Shown: one piece after another, positions 22,083-30,608 of the stretch
Layout: each line of letters opens with the position of its first letter
Position numbering within the stretch: position 1 is the stretch's first letter
DNA from: Collinsella aerofaciens
GTDB lineage: Bacteria > Actinomycetota > Coriobacteriia > Coriobacteriales > Coriobacteriaceae
Length of the DNA stretch: 44,381 bases
Reading direction: 5' to 3'
NCBI RefSeq assembly: GCF_015548375.1
Contig: NZ_JADMWW010000023.1
Span: forward strand, 1 to 44,381
Notes under the pieces: generated by a model
What the model was told of the DNA's origin: nothing
What the model saw: only the letters and a program-made list of their open reading frames with translations
Databases searched by the model: none
Made by a program: the position numbers and the translations under genes

Positions 22083-25000
22083 ATGGCAAACTATATCCCA
22101 CAGCACTTTGAGCCTCGGGCCAAGGCCGTCAACGTCAAGGGCGTTGCCAACCGCGCCGTCGCAACCGTTTTGACGGCGGGCCTCATCGCTCAGCCGCTCA
22201 TGTCGCCGCTGGCGGCAATCGCCGCACCGACGGCAGATAACGGTGACGCCACGAAGGGCGACAGCGCTATCGAGAACACCGTTGCCACCGGCAACCAGGC
22301 GGTCGTAAAGACGGCTGCCCAGTTGGCCGAGGAGTCGGCAAAGCAGCTCAAGGACGCTCAGGCCGCCTACGACGCCGCCCAGAAGAACGCCGATGCGGCG
22401 GGCCAGTCTCAAAAGCAGGCGCAGCAGCAAAAGAATCAGGCCTCGCAGGCTGTGACCGATAACGCCGCCGAGCAGAACGAGGCCGAGGCAGCCGCGCTTC
22501 AGGAGAAGATCGACGAGCTTAAGACGGCTGTTGACAAGGCCGAGCAGCAGCAGAAGAAGCTGGGCGACCTGAACGATCAGCTCGATCAGGCCAACAAGAG
22601 TGTCGAGGATAAGACCCAGGCGCTCAAGGACGCCAAGGCAAAGCAGGATGAGGCCAAGAAGGCCCTCGACGATGCCCAGGCCAAGCTCGAGGCCATGGGT
22701 ATGGACGAGTACGAGGCCGCCAAGAAGGCCGTCGAGGACGCGCAGGCAAAGCTCGATGCGGCGAATGCCGATGTGAAGACGGTCGAGGGTGAGCTCGATG
22801 CCGCTAAGACCGCCGCCGACAATGCTGAGCAGGCAAAGAGTGATGCCGAGTCTGCTCTGACGACTGCCCGGGCCAAGAAGCAGGAGACCGCCAATGCCCT
22901 TGCCGCTGCGACCACCGCGTGCGGCAACGCCCAGGATAAGCTGAACGACGCCCAGAAAGCGCTCGATGCCGCCATCTCGGGCACGGGCATCGATCTAAAA
23001 GCGCTTGAGGCCGCCAAGAAAGCTGCTGCCGGTGAGCTCAAGGGCGCGCAGACCGAGCTTGATGCCGCGAAGGCTGCCGACGCCACCGCACAAACGAACC
23101 TCCAGGCCGCACAGACTGATGCCAGCGCCGCGCAGGAAAAGGTCAACGCCGCCAACGCTGCCGTTTCGTCAGCGCAGACTGCATACGACGAAGCCAACGG
23201 CAAACTCGGTGATTTGACCAGCAAATACAACACCGCCAAGGCTGCTTACGAGCAAGCTCAGCAGACCGAGGCCGACAAGAAGACAGAGTACGACCGTCTG
23301 GCAGAGGTCGCAAAGCAGAAGAAAAGCGCTCTTGAGAATGCTACCAGCGACTACAACAAAGCGAATGATGAATACAACACGGCCAGCGCAAACGTCAAAG
23401 CTCTTGAGCAGCAGATTTCTGAGCTAAAAGCAAACATGACGGTGGATACGGATGCTGTCAAGGCTGGCCTGCTTGGCTTTATGAATCACATCGCAAGTAG
23501 TACGTCGTTTACTGCTGCTCAGCGTGCTAACGCGAGCGATGCGGCGAAGTTACTTGATGGGTCTGCTAACAAGGCGGCATGGTATGACGACTATGTCAAC
23601 TTGGATGCATCTGACGCTGACAATGCTTTTTCGCTCGTGAATCTGCAGAATACCTTGACCTACATGAATGCCGTCAATGGAATTCGTCGCGCAAATGGCT
23701 TGAGTGACATGAAGGTCAGCATTGTCTCTATGGCGCAGTCGGCGCTCGATGTTTGCTATTCGTCGAATGTTTGGGACCACGCGGGGAACAGCGGCGAGGG
23801 CTTTTATATGTCCTATAACGAAAACCTTGCCGGACGTGCTGGCGCCTACAAGGGGTCAGATAATCCTAAAGATTGGGAAATATCCTTCGATAACGGCGAC
23901 AAGTACGGCGATGATTGGCCGTTTATCGGTTGGTATACTGCGGAAAAGCGCGACTATGACAGGGGTGACTATAGCAACACCGGCCACTATGAGAACTTTA
24001 TTGATTCAGGTGCTAATTCCTTTGGGTTCGCCGTCGGCTACGGTAAGGATGGCAACCGCTCAACGCCCGAGGATGACGGTGCACCCAGTCCTGTTTCAAT
24101 TTATCAGGGAAACTGGGCCGAAGGCGATTTTACGGTTGACGAGTTCAAGAACCTGGTAAACACGTACGTAGACTCCGTTTATCATGCCGGTGGTACCGCC
24201 GCGCAGAAGGCGCAGCTGGCGCAGCTGCAAGATCAACTTGCGGCAGCACGGAAGGCGCGCGATGTGAAAAACGATGCGCTTGGCTCTGCGGAGTCATCCC
24301 TCAATGCTGCCAAGAGTGCCGCGAATGAAGCGAACGGTAACGTTGCTGCTGCCAAGAGCGACTATGAAGCTGCGCAAGAGGCCACCGCTATCGCGAAGGC
24401 GGCATATGGCGCTGCCGATGTCAATTTGAAGAATGTTGACATCGAAACTCCTAGGGCAAATCTCAACGCCGCCAAGGACGAGGCGACCGTCGCGCAGGCC
24501 GCGCTTGACGACGCTAACTCCAAACTCACCGAATGCCAGACGAACGCCTCCAAGGCTTCCGCCCGCAAGGCGAAGGCACAGGGCGATTACGATACCGCCA
24601 AGACAAAGTCCGATAAGGCCAATGAGGCGTATGACAACGCCACGGCTTCGGTCAAGGACCTTGCCGCCAAGTGCGATGCCGCCAAGACGGATCTTGCGAA
24701 CAAGCAGGGCACGCTTAACGATGCCAAGAAGGCCGACGGCACTGCCCAGGCTGGCGTTGACAAGGCTCAGGCCGCAGATGTGCACGCCGCGACCGCTCTT
24801 TCGGGCGCCAAGCAGGCAGTTGCCGCCAAGACGCAGACCCTGTCCGACGCACAGGCGAAGGCCAAGGCCGCCGAGGACGAGCTGGCCGGCGCAAACAAGG
24901 CCTTCGAGCGCTTCGCCGGCGCCCAGAAGGCGGTCGACGACGCCAAGACCGCCTATGACGCTGCCGTGGCCAGTGTCGCCGATGCCCAGAAGCAGCTCGA

Positions 25001-25538
25001 GGCCGCCAACGAAGCCGTCGTCGATGCGAACTTCGAGATCGTCAAGGCCAAGGCCGAGCTTGCCAGCGATGAGGCACTCAAGGCCGATCTTGAGGCTGTC
25101 GACCATAAGGCATCCCTTGCCGCGGGCACGACGGGCAACGAGAAGCTGGTTAAGCTGAACGCTGCCTACGCTCGCTATAAGGCTGCCGTCGATGCCGCCG
25201 CTGGTCTCAAGGCTGCCCTGAGCGATGCCGATGCCAAGCTGTCCGATGCCAACGACGTCTATGCCGCCGCGCTTGCCGAGCTTGGCGATGCCAAGGATGC
25301 CCTGGCTGCCGCGCAGGCCGAGTACGACAAGTATCATCCCAAGGCTGAGCCGCAGGCCAAGGCTCAGGCTGCGCAGGCTGCTGCAAAGGCTCCTGTCGCC
25401 AAGAAGAAGGCTGCGGACGCTGCGCTCGCCCAGACCGGTGATGACTCCGCACTTGCGGGTGAGGTGTTCGTCATCGGCGGTATTACACTCGTGGCTGTGG
25501 GCGTGACGCTGGGCGATCGTCGTCGCAAGCAGATGTAG
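22083..25538 (+). CDS. CAP-domain coiled-coil wall-anchored surface protein
   Basis: A 1151-residue secreted protein. The N-terminus has a basic stretch and the hydrophobic segment VATVLTAGLIAQPLMSPLAA, a signal peptide probably cut near residue 48. Residues about 80-450 and 720-1085 are Ala/Lys/Asp/Gln-rich heptad coiled coils. Between them (about 452-704) is a CAP/SCP-like domain: AQSALDVCYSSNVWDHAG, ENLAGRAG, GHYENFIDS and FGFAVGYGKDG. The C-terminus carries LAQTG (1115-1119), a hydrophobic helix and RRRKQM, an LAxTG-type sorting signal. It is likely a host-contact or adhesion factor. The CAP section uses visibly less GC-biased codons than its flanks, suggesting a domain insertion. It is monocistronic with a strong terminator. 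Confidence 0.85.
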   Translation: MANYIPQHFEPRAKAVNVKGVANRAVATVLTAGLIAQPLMSPLAAIAAPTADNGDATKGDSAIENTVATGNQAVVKTAAQLAEESAKQLKDAQAAYDAAQKNADAAGQSQKQAQQQKNQASQAVTDNAAEQNEAEAAALQEKIDELKTAVDKAEQQQKKLGDLNDQLDQANKSVEDKTQALKDAKAKQDEAKKALDDAQAKLEAMGMDEYEAAKKAVEDAQAKLDAANADVKTVEGELDAAKTAADNAEQAKSDAESALTTARAKKQETANALAAATTACGNAQDKLNDAQKALDAAISGTGIDLKALEAAKKAAAGELKGAQTELDAAKAADATAQTNLQAAQTDASAAQEKVNAANAAVSSAQTAYDEANGKLGDLTSKYNTAKAAYEQAQQTEADKKTEYDRLAEVAKQKKSALENATSDYNKANDEYNTASANVKALEQQISELKANMTVDTDAVKAGLLGFMNHIASSTSFTAAQRANASDAAKLLDGSANKAAWYDDYVNLDASDADNAFSLVNLQNTLTYMNAVNGIRRANGLSDMKVSIVSMAQSALDVCYSSNVWDHAGNSGEGFYMSYNENLAGRAGAYKGSDNPKDWEISFDNGDKYGDDWPFIGWYTAEKRDYDRGDYSNTGHYENFIDSGANSFGFAVGYGKDGNRSTPEDDGAPSPVSIYQGNWAEGDFTVDEFKNLVNTYVDSVYHAGGTAAQKAQLAQLQDQLAAARKARDVKNDALGSAESSLNAAKSAANEANGNVAAAKSDYEAAQEATAIAKAAYGAADVNLKNVDIETPRANLNAAKDEATVAQAALDDANSKLTECQTNASKASARKAKAQGDYDTAKTKSDKANEAYDNATASVKDLAAKCDAAKTDLANKQGTLNDAKKADGTAQAGVDKAQAADVHAATALSGAKQAVAAKTQTLSDAQAKAKAAEDELAGANKAFERFAGAQKAVDDAKTAYDAAVASVADAQKQLEAANEAVVDANFEIVKAKAELASDEALKADLEAVDHKASLAAGTTGNEKLVKLNAAYARYKAAVDAAAGLKAALSDADAKLSDANDVYAAALAELGDAKDALAAAQAEYDKYHPKAEPQAKAQAAQAAAKAPVAKKKAADAALAQTGDDSALAGEVFVIGGITLVAVGVTLGDRRRKQM

Positions 25539-25604
25539 CGTTTCGAGCGTAGTTTCTGTAACGAACTTCAATTCATAACGGGACCGTCTCGTTAGCCAAA
25601 CGAT

Positions 25605-25646
25605 AAGGCCGGCGCGCTGTTAAATGCAGCGCGCCGGCCTTTCTTT
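25605..25646 (+). terminator. Terminator of wall-protein gene
   Basis: AAGGCCGGCGCGCTG (25605-25619) pairs perfectly with CAGCGCGCCGGCCTT (25627-25641) over a 7-nt loop, followed by TCTTT. Confidence 0.9.
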
Positions 25647-25657
25647 GCGTTGGTATC

Positions 25658-25696
25658 AAAAAGCCCGGTCGGCAGCCGCAAAGCTACCGACCGGGC
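25658..25696 (-). terminator. Terminator of OPT transporter gene
   Basis: GCCCGGTCGG (25663-25672) pairs with CCGACCGGGC (25687-25696). On the minus strand it is followed by TTTTT, so it ends the OPT transcript, back to back with the wall-protein terminator. Confidence 0.85.
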
Positions 25697-25737
25697 AAAT
25701 TGTAGGCAATATGGTTGCTGTCGAGCAGCTGCTCAGC

Positions 25738-27441
25738 TTAGCCCAGCAGGCTTAAGCCCACGGAGACAAACGCTAGGATAACGCCGACGATGGACTCGCC
25801 GCCGAGCAGGCCGCTGGCGACAACCAGGCCCTGCTCTTGGAAGGCGGCGTCCTTGGCAGCCCTCTCCTCGTCAGAAAGACCAGCGGTGGCGTCGCGGCGG
25901 GCGGACCACTTGTCGTAGGCGAGCTTGACGCAGGAGCCCAGGAATGCCGTGAGTGACATGTAGAACGGCAGGTACACGCCCAGGCCGATCATCATGGCCG
26001 GAATGCCGAGCCAGTACATGACGATGCCGGCGATAAAGCCGCCAACGAACCACGGCACGCTGGGGATGCCCGAGACCATGGTGGCGACGACGCTTGCCTG
26101 CGCGGCAACAAAGCTCTTGTCGGGACCAAAGGCGTCCGGGCCATAGGCGGTGACGAGCGCGACCATGACGGCTGCGGCGACCAGGGCGCCCACGATGCCG
26201 CCAATGGCTTGGCCGATCCACTGCGCACGCGGGTTGGTGCCCAGCACGGCGCCGGCCTTAAAGTCGTTCATGACGTCGCCCGCAAGGCCGCACGCCACGG
26301 CTACGATGCCGGCGATAAAGAACAGCTTGACCTGAGCGATCTGTGCGAAGGCAGCCACGATGAGCATAACGATGAGGCCAAAGATTTCCATGGGGTCGAT
26401 GCCCGTCTGGCCGCAGCTCTGTGCGCTCATGATGGTGGTGACAAAGGTGAACAGCGTGACGATGACGGCCGGAACGGGGCCAAGGTCAAGCACGATGGCG
26501 ATGATCACGGCGATGGCGGCAGCGCCCAGGCCGATGATGCCGGCGTCGAGCTTAAGGGAGCCCGAGATGAGCGACTGCTCGTCGGTGTCGGTGGAGCTGT
26601 CGGCGGCAAGACCGCGGACGATACCGGCGACCTGCGGCAGGATGTCCTTGAGGACGACGGCGACGCCAAAGCCCATCATGAGGCCCATGCCCAGGGACTT
26701 GACGATGCCCTGCGCAGTCACAACGTCGAACAGACCGGCAGCGGTGCCGCCGACGATGATGCCAAAGTTGCCCAGCAGTGCGCCGGCAAACCAGCAGGCG
26801 ACAGGGGCAAAGCCCACCAAAAAGCCGACGGAGAGCAGCATGGGCGAGTTGTAGATGCCAAAGGTCACGCCGGGGATGTTGAGCGTGCACAGCATGCTGG
26901 GCACCACGCCCAGGGCGTCGCGCAGCACGCTATAGATGCCGGCGATGGCCATGGAGCCAAAGAGCTGCTTGCCGGTTTTGCCGCCAGCCTCGGTCGCGCG
27001 CAAGGTCTGAGCTGCGGCGTTGCCGGTGGGGAACTCAAGCGCGGCGTCCACGATAAAGTGACGGTGGATGAGCGCGGTGGCCAGCAGGCCCAGGATGGTG
27101 CCGGCGAGCGCCACGATAAACATGTCGAGCCAGCTGATCTGGTCGGCATAGCCCAGCATCCAGGCGCCCGGGATGGTAAACGCCAGACCGCCGGCGACCA
27201 TGGCGCCCGCGGACATGATGGTGTGGGTGACGTTGGCCTCGTTGAGGCTGGCGTTGCCCATGAGCTTAAGGAAGAACAGCGAGATGACGGCAGCGAAGAC
27301 GATCGGCCAGGGGAGTGCGCCCATCTTGAGGGCGGTGTAGGCCGAGCTTGCCGTGATGATCACGCAGCCAAGGACGCCGATGACGACGCCGCGCAGCGTG
27401 AGTTGCCCGCGCATCGAAGCGCGGTTCGAGGGATTGCTCAT
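25738..27441 (-). CDS. OPT-family oligopeptide transporter
   Basis: A 567-residue polytopic transporter with roughly 14 or more hydrophobic segments. The N-terminal block LTLRGVVIGVLGCVIITASS, then AYTALKMGALPWPIVFAA, and the LEFPTGNAAAQTLRATEAGG segment are characteristic of the OPT superfamily (peptide or metal-chelate uptake by proton symport). A short charged loop (SSTDTDEQSLISGSLKLDAG) sits mid-protein. An AAGGAG ribosome site lies just upstream of the minus-strand ATG. The gene is monocistronic, divergent from coaX, with its own terminator. Peptide rather than siderophore transport is the usual assignment for bacterial members, but not shown here. Confidence 0.88.
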   Translation of the reverse strand: MSNPSNRASMRGQLTLRGVVIGVLGCVIITASSAYTALKMGALPWPIVFAAVISLFFLKLMGNASLNEANVTHTIMSAGAMVAGGLAFTIPGAWMLGYADQISWLDMFIVALAGTILGLLATALIHRHFIVDAALEFPTGNAAAQTLRATEAGGKTGKQLFGSMAIAGIYSVLRDALGVVPSMLCTLNIPGVTFGIYNSPMLLSVGFLVGFAPVACWFAGALLGNFGIIVGGTAAGLFDVVTAQGIVKSLGMGLMMGFGVAVVLKDILPQVAGIVRGLAADSSTDTDEQSLISGSLKLDAGIIGLGAAAIAVIIAIVLDLGPVPAVIVTLFTFVTTIMSAQSCGQTGIDPMEIFGLIVMLIVAAFAQIAQVKLFFIAGIVAVACGLAGDVMNDFKAGAVLGTNPRAQWIGQAIGGIVGALVAAAVMVALVTAYGPDAFGPDKSFVAAQASVVATMVSGIPSVPWFVGGFIAGIVMYWLGIPAMMIGLGVYLPFYMSLTAFLGSCVKLAYDKWSARRDATAGLSDEERAAKDAAFQEQGLVVASGLLGGESIVGVILAFVSVGLSLLG

Positions 27442-27551
27442 ATAGAACTCCTTTGCGTATATCCGCTTCCCCCGGGAGCGCCGCTACGGATACGGCGCGG
27501 GAAGTCGGGTTACCAAGGGCCGCCGCGTGAGCTCGCAAACGACCGCGCACC

Positions 27552-27606
27552 AGTATAGCCGCAAGCTAGTCATTTTGGGATGACTGGTTTAGGTAGGCGA
27601 TATACT
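27552..27606. promoter_or_regulatory. Divergent OPT/coaX promoter region with central palindrome
   Basis: Two identical -10 hexamers TATACT point outwards: one on the minus strand (27557-27552) towards the OPT gene, one on the plus strand (27601-27606) towards coaX. Between them lies AGTCAT-N6-ATGACT (27568-27585), extended imperfectly by CT and GG. One regulator binding there could affect both promoters. -35 boxes are weak. Confidence 0.5.
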
Positions 27607-27633
27607 GCTGGGCAGACGAAAGGAGCGCCGACA

Positions 27634-28485
27634 ATGCTTAATGGGTGCGCATATATATTGACGGTCGACGTGGGTAACACGTTCATTCGCTTTGGCCTGT
27701 TTGCCGAGGATTCGGCCGCGGCGCAGGAGCGCCCGCTCGCGACGTGCGAGATCACCACGCCGTCGAGCATCACAGCAGACGAGGCGCGCATGCGTCTCGC
27801 TCAAGTCATGGCCGCGCTGGCGGCCGATGCGGGCATGCCGGGTGTGCTCGTTCCCGCAGCCGCAGTGCTGAGCTGCGTAGTGCCGGCGCTCGAGCGCCCG
27901 TGGAAGGCGGCGCTTTCCCGCACCTGCACGGGACGCGTGCTCACCGTGGGGCCGGGCCTCAAGACCGGCATGCCCGTACACTACGACGACCCGGCCGAGA
28001 TCGGCCCCGACCGCATCGCCGACGCCGTGGCGGCCCGTGCCGTCTACGGCTCTCCGTGCATCGTGATCGACCTGGGCACTACGACCAATATCGAGGTCAT
28101 CGATGCGCGCGGTACCTTTGTCGGCGGCGTCATCGCGCCGGGTCTGGCGCTCGGCGCCCGCTCGCTCTCGGCTGCTGCGGCACGCCTGCCGCAGGTCGAG
28201 CCCTCGGCACCGACGCACGTCATCGGCCGCAACACGCGCGAGGCCATGCGTTCGGGCGTGGTTCTGGGCGAGGTAGCCCGCATCGACGGCATGCTCGACA
28301 TGGTGCTCGCCGAGATGCGCTCGACCAAGGCGGCGGGGGAGGGCGACGTGCCCATCGTCATTACCGGCGACGATGCCGAGGCACTTGCGGCCCTTGTCGG
28401 TCATAGCCTGACGGTCGATGACGCACTGACGCTTCGCGGTCTGGCCGAGCTCTACCACATCAATCAAAAGCCCCGTCGCGCGTAG
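27634..28485 (+). CDS. coaX: Type III pantothenate kinase
   Basis: A 283-residue cytoplasmic kinase that phosphorylates pantothenate, the first step of CoA synthesis. It shows the ASKHA phosphate loop LTVDVGNTFIRFGLF at the N-terminus, the GPDRIADAVAA motif (about 129-139), the second phosphate motif VIDLGTTTNIEVID and the GVIAPGLALGARSLSAAAARLP segment, all diagnostic for CoaX rather than CoaA. Start chosen at the ATG at 27634 behind AAAGGAG. The type III enzyme needs a monovalent cation and is not feedback-inhibited by CoA in studied members. Confidence 0.93.
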   Translation: MLNGCAYILTVDVGNTFIRFGLFAEDSAAAQERPLATCEITTPSSITADEARMRLAQVMAALAADAGMPGVLVPAAAVLSCVVPALERPWKAALSRTCTGRVLTVGPGLKTGMPVHYDDPAEIGPDRIADAVAARAVYGSPCIVIDLGTTTNIEVIDARGTFVGGVIAPGLALGARSLSAAAARLPQVEPSAPTHVIGRNTREAMRSGVVLGEVARIDGMLDMVLAEMRSTKAAGEGDVPIVITGDDAEALAALVGHSLTVDDALTLRGLAELYHINQKPRRA

Positions 28486-28566
28486 CGATGGGCGGTGGGA
28501 CAAAAACGTCTTCACCTTCCACCTGCTACAATGGGTCAAATTGTTGCGATTACGGAGGTGTCTGCC

Positions 28567-29091
28567 ATGTCGGACGATCTTCATCAAACTGCGTCGGGCA
28601 AGCGCCGCGACGTCATTAGCTGGGACGAGTTCTTTATGAGCGTGGCCATCGCCGCGCAGCGCCGCAGCAAGGACCCCAACACGCAGGTGGGTGCGTGCAT
28701 CGCCAGCACCAACCACCGCATCCTTTCGGTGGGCTACAACGGTACGCCCTCGGCGCTCAACGACGACTTTTTCCCGTGGGGTACGAGCGACGACCCGCTG
28801 CAGGACAAGCACAACTACGTGGTCCATGCCGAGGCAAACGCCGTGCTCAACTACCGTGGCTCGCTCAAGGATCTCGAGGGTTCCACGGTCTACGTCACGC
28901 TGTTCCCGTGCCACGACTGTGCCAAGATCCTGGCGCAGGTAGGTGTGGGCGAGGTCGTCTACCTGGACAACAAGTACGCCGACACCGATGATGGACGCAT
29001 CAGCCGCCGCATCCTCGACTCCTGTGGCATCAGCTACCGCCAGGTTATCGTCGATGTTCACATCGGTACCGAGGGGCAGGCTCAGCAGTAG
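28567..29091 (+). CDS. dCMP/cytidine deaminase family protein (comEB-like)
   Basis: A 174-residue zinc deaminase converting dCMP to dUMP for thymidylate synthesis. Zinc ligands are in HAEANAVLNYR (His and catalytic Glu) and FPCHDCAKIL (PCxxC). NTQVGACIAS and GYNGTPSALND at the N-terminal side match dCMP deaminase substrate-binding regions. The ATG at 28567 follows GGAGGTG; a TACAAT at 28527 is a possible -10. The gap of 172 bp downstream contains only short palindromes, such as GCCAGCTGGC (29103-29112). Confidence 0.9.
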   Translation: MSDDLHQTASGKRRDVISWDEFFMSVAIAAQRRSKDPNTQVGACIASTNHRILSVGYNGTPSALNDDFFPWGTSDDPLQDKHNYVVHAEANAVLNYRGSLKDLEGSTVYVTLFPCHDCAKILAQVGVGEVVYLDNKYADTDDGRISRRILDSCGISYRQVIVDVHIGTEGQAQQ

Positions 29092-29225
29092 CGCGTGCCA
29101 ACGCCAGCTGGCAACAAAAGGCAGCTAAAAGAGCCCCGTCCCAAATTGACTGCTCGTGAAAGTCGTGTCCGCGCGCATGGATGGCTCGTGAGCGGGTACA
29201 TGGCTGTAGTAACATAGCCCCTGTC

Positions 29226-29241
29226 CGCGGGCGTGCCCGCG
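29226..29241 (+). promoter_or_regulatory. 5'-UTR hairpin before NifU-like gene
   Basis: CGCGGGC-GT-GCCCGCG, a 7-bp GC stem just upstream of the AAAGGAG ribosome site. It is a tight stem in the leader of an iron-sulfur gene; a regulatory role is not shown. Confidence 0.3.
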
Positions 29242-29263
29242 TTATTGTGAGAAAGGAGCCCCT

Positions 29264-29542
29264 GTGGCTGTTAACGAAGAGCTGCTTAAGAAGGTTCTTG
29301 AAGAGATTCGCCCCAACCTGCAGGCCGACGGCGGCGATATGGAGTATGTGGGCGTTGACGACGAGGGCGTCGTCAAACTGGAGCTGCAGGGCGCTTGCGC
29401 CGGCTGCCCCATGAGCTCGCTGACCCTGTCCATGGGTATTGAGCGCATCTTGAAGGAGCATGTGCCCGGCGTTACCCGTGTCGAGCAGGTCAATGCTTCC
29501 GGCGAGACCGACGACCTGTACGACGAGTATGCGCCGTTCTAA
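29264..29542 (+). CDS. NifU C-terminal-domain iron-sulfur scaffold protein
   Basis: A 92-residue protein made only of the NifU C-terminal (Nfu) domain: VLEEIRPNLQADGGDMEYVG, then LQGACAGCPMSSLTLSMGIE with the CxxC pair that holds a transferable [4Fe-4S] cluster. It starts with GTG after AAAGGAG. The last 20 residues are acidic. It probably delivers clusters to client proteins; the fused activase in this window is the kind of enzyme that needs one, though no direct link is shown. Confidence 0.92.
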   Translation: MAVNEELLKKVLEEIRPNLQADGGDMEYVGVDDEGVVKLELQGACAGCPMSSLTLSMGIERILKEHVPGVTRVEQVNASGETDDLYDEYAPF

Positions 29543-29651
29543 GATGCGAAAGCTGCGGACGGCATACTCCGCATAGACGTTACGCCCAAATATGCGGCTG
29601 CGAGCGCAAGGCCCGCGGCCGCATTTGTATGTAGGGAGTAGGAGGGTCGAC

Positions 29652-30473
29652 ATGCTCAACGACCTCTACCATATGCTTGATCCTGTCGCGATCTCGGCGG
29701 GCCCCATCATCATCTACTGGTACGGCTTGGCCTACGTGATCGGCGCTCTGCTCACGGCGGTCGTCATGTACCGCACACAGCGTCGCTGGGGCTTTAACAT
29801 CACGATTGACGACCTGACGAGTGTCGTGGTCGGCGTGGTCTTTGGCCTCATTATCGGTGCGCGCCTGTTTTACGTCGTCTTTTACGGTGATGGCTACTAC
29901 TGGGCGCACCCGCTCGAGATTTTTGCCACCAACGAGGGCGGCATGAGCTTCCATGGTGGCCTGGTCGGCGGCATTATCGGCGGCATCATTGTGTGCCGCA
30001 TGTATAAGCTCGACGCATGGACGTTGGCAGACCTTGCCGTCATCGGCGCTCCGCTGGCCCTGTGCTTGGGGCGTTGCGCCAACTTTGTTAACGGCGAGCT
30101 GTGGGGCAAGCCGACCGATCTGCCCTGGGGCGTGATCTTCGGTGGCACCGCGGGCGATATGCCGCGCCATCCCTCTCAGCTCTACGAGGCGTTTCTCGAG
30201 GGCATCGTGCTCTTTTGCGTCCTGCAGGTGCTCAGCCGCAAAAAACCGCTGCTGCCCCAGGGCACGTTTATGGGCGTGTTCGTGATGGGGTACGGCATCG
30301 TCCGTTTCCTCGTCGAGTTCGTGCGCGTGCCCGATGCACAACTGGGCTATCTGCTGGGTGGCGTCATCACGATGGGTCAGCTGCTGAGCCTGCCGCTCGT
30401 AATCGCGGGCCTGGCGCTCATCATCTTTGCTCGTCGCCGCAACCAACCCCAGCGCATCTACCTCGGCGCCTAA
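29652..30473 (+). CDS. lgt: Prolipoprotein diacylglyceryl transferase
   Basis: A 273-residue, seven-helix membrane enzyme that transfers diacylglycerol from phosphatidylglycerol to the lipobox Cys of prolipoproteins. Hallmarks are WYGLAYVIGAL near the N-terminus, GARLFYVVFY, MSFHGGLVGG (the essential His region), the Lgt signature LGRCANFVNGELWGKPT and HPSQLYEAFLEG. The ATG at 29652 follows GGAGGG. The ABC binding lipoprotein at 2513-3508 is one likely client. Its stop codon lies inside a perfect 14-bp hairpin. Confidence 0.95.
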   Translation: MLNDLYHMLDPVAISAGPIIIYWYGLAYVIGALLTAVVMYRTQRRWGFNITIDDLTSVVVGVVFGLIIGARLFYVVFYGDGYYWAHPLEIFATNEGGMSFHGGLVGGIIGGIIVCRMYKLDAWTLADLAVIGAPLALCLGRCANFVNGELWGKPTDLPWGVIFGGTAGDMPRHPSQLYEAFLEGIVLFCVLQVLSRKKPLLPQGTFMGVFVMGYGIVRFLVEFVRVPDAQLGYLLGGVITMGQLLSLPLVIAGLALIIFARRRNQPQRIYLGA

Positions 30474-30508
30474 CCACCACAAAGGGGACAGGCACCTTTG
30501 TGGTGGTT
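30472..30508. repeat. GGGACAG-loop hairpin after lgt (14-bp stem)
   Basis: AACCACCACAAAGG (30472-30485) pairs perfectly with CCTTTGTGGTGGTT (30495-30508) around GGACAGGCA. It overlaps the lgt stop codon. Only 41 bp separate it from dispersed-repeat copy B. Confidence 0.8.
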
Positions 30509-30530
30509 TGCTGGGCAACGATGATAGAAC

Positions 30531-30588
30531 CGTAACGTTTCCCCAGATAAAACCTGCCAAAATAAACCTGTCCCTTTTTGGCAGGTTT
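30531..30588 (-). repeat. Dispersed hairpin repeat, copy B
   Basis: Stem AAACCTGCCAAAA (30550-30562) and TTTTGGCAGGTTT (30576-30588), 13 perfect pairs. Read on the minus strand the loop is AGGGACAGGTTTA, one base different from copy A, and the flank TTATCTGGGGAAACGT matches copies A and C. It lies between lgt and the DUF6020-like gene. Confidence 0.8.
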
Positions 30589-30608
30589 CTAGAAAGGCTT
30601 TTCGGACT

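Noticed and set aside
22400-25300. Possible tandem DNA repeats in the wall-protein gene
   Set aside because: The heptad-like peptide pattern reuses a few amino acids and codons, but I see no fixed-length DNA unit repeated in tandem.
24294-25571. A 425-residue minus-strand frame opposite the second coiled coil of the wall protein
   Set aside because: Leu/Gly-rich mirror of Ala/Lys/Asp repeats; it also runs through the 3' end of the real gene.
26209-27558. A 449-residue plus-strand frame opposite the OPT transporter
   Set aside because: Asp/His/Gly-rich shadow of hydrophobic codons on the other strand; no ribosome site or domain.
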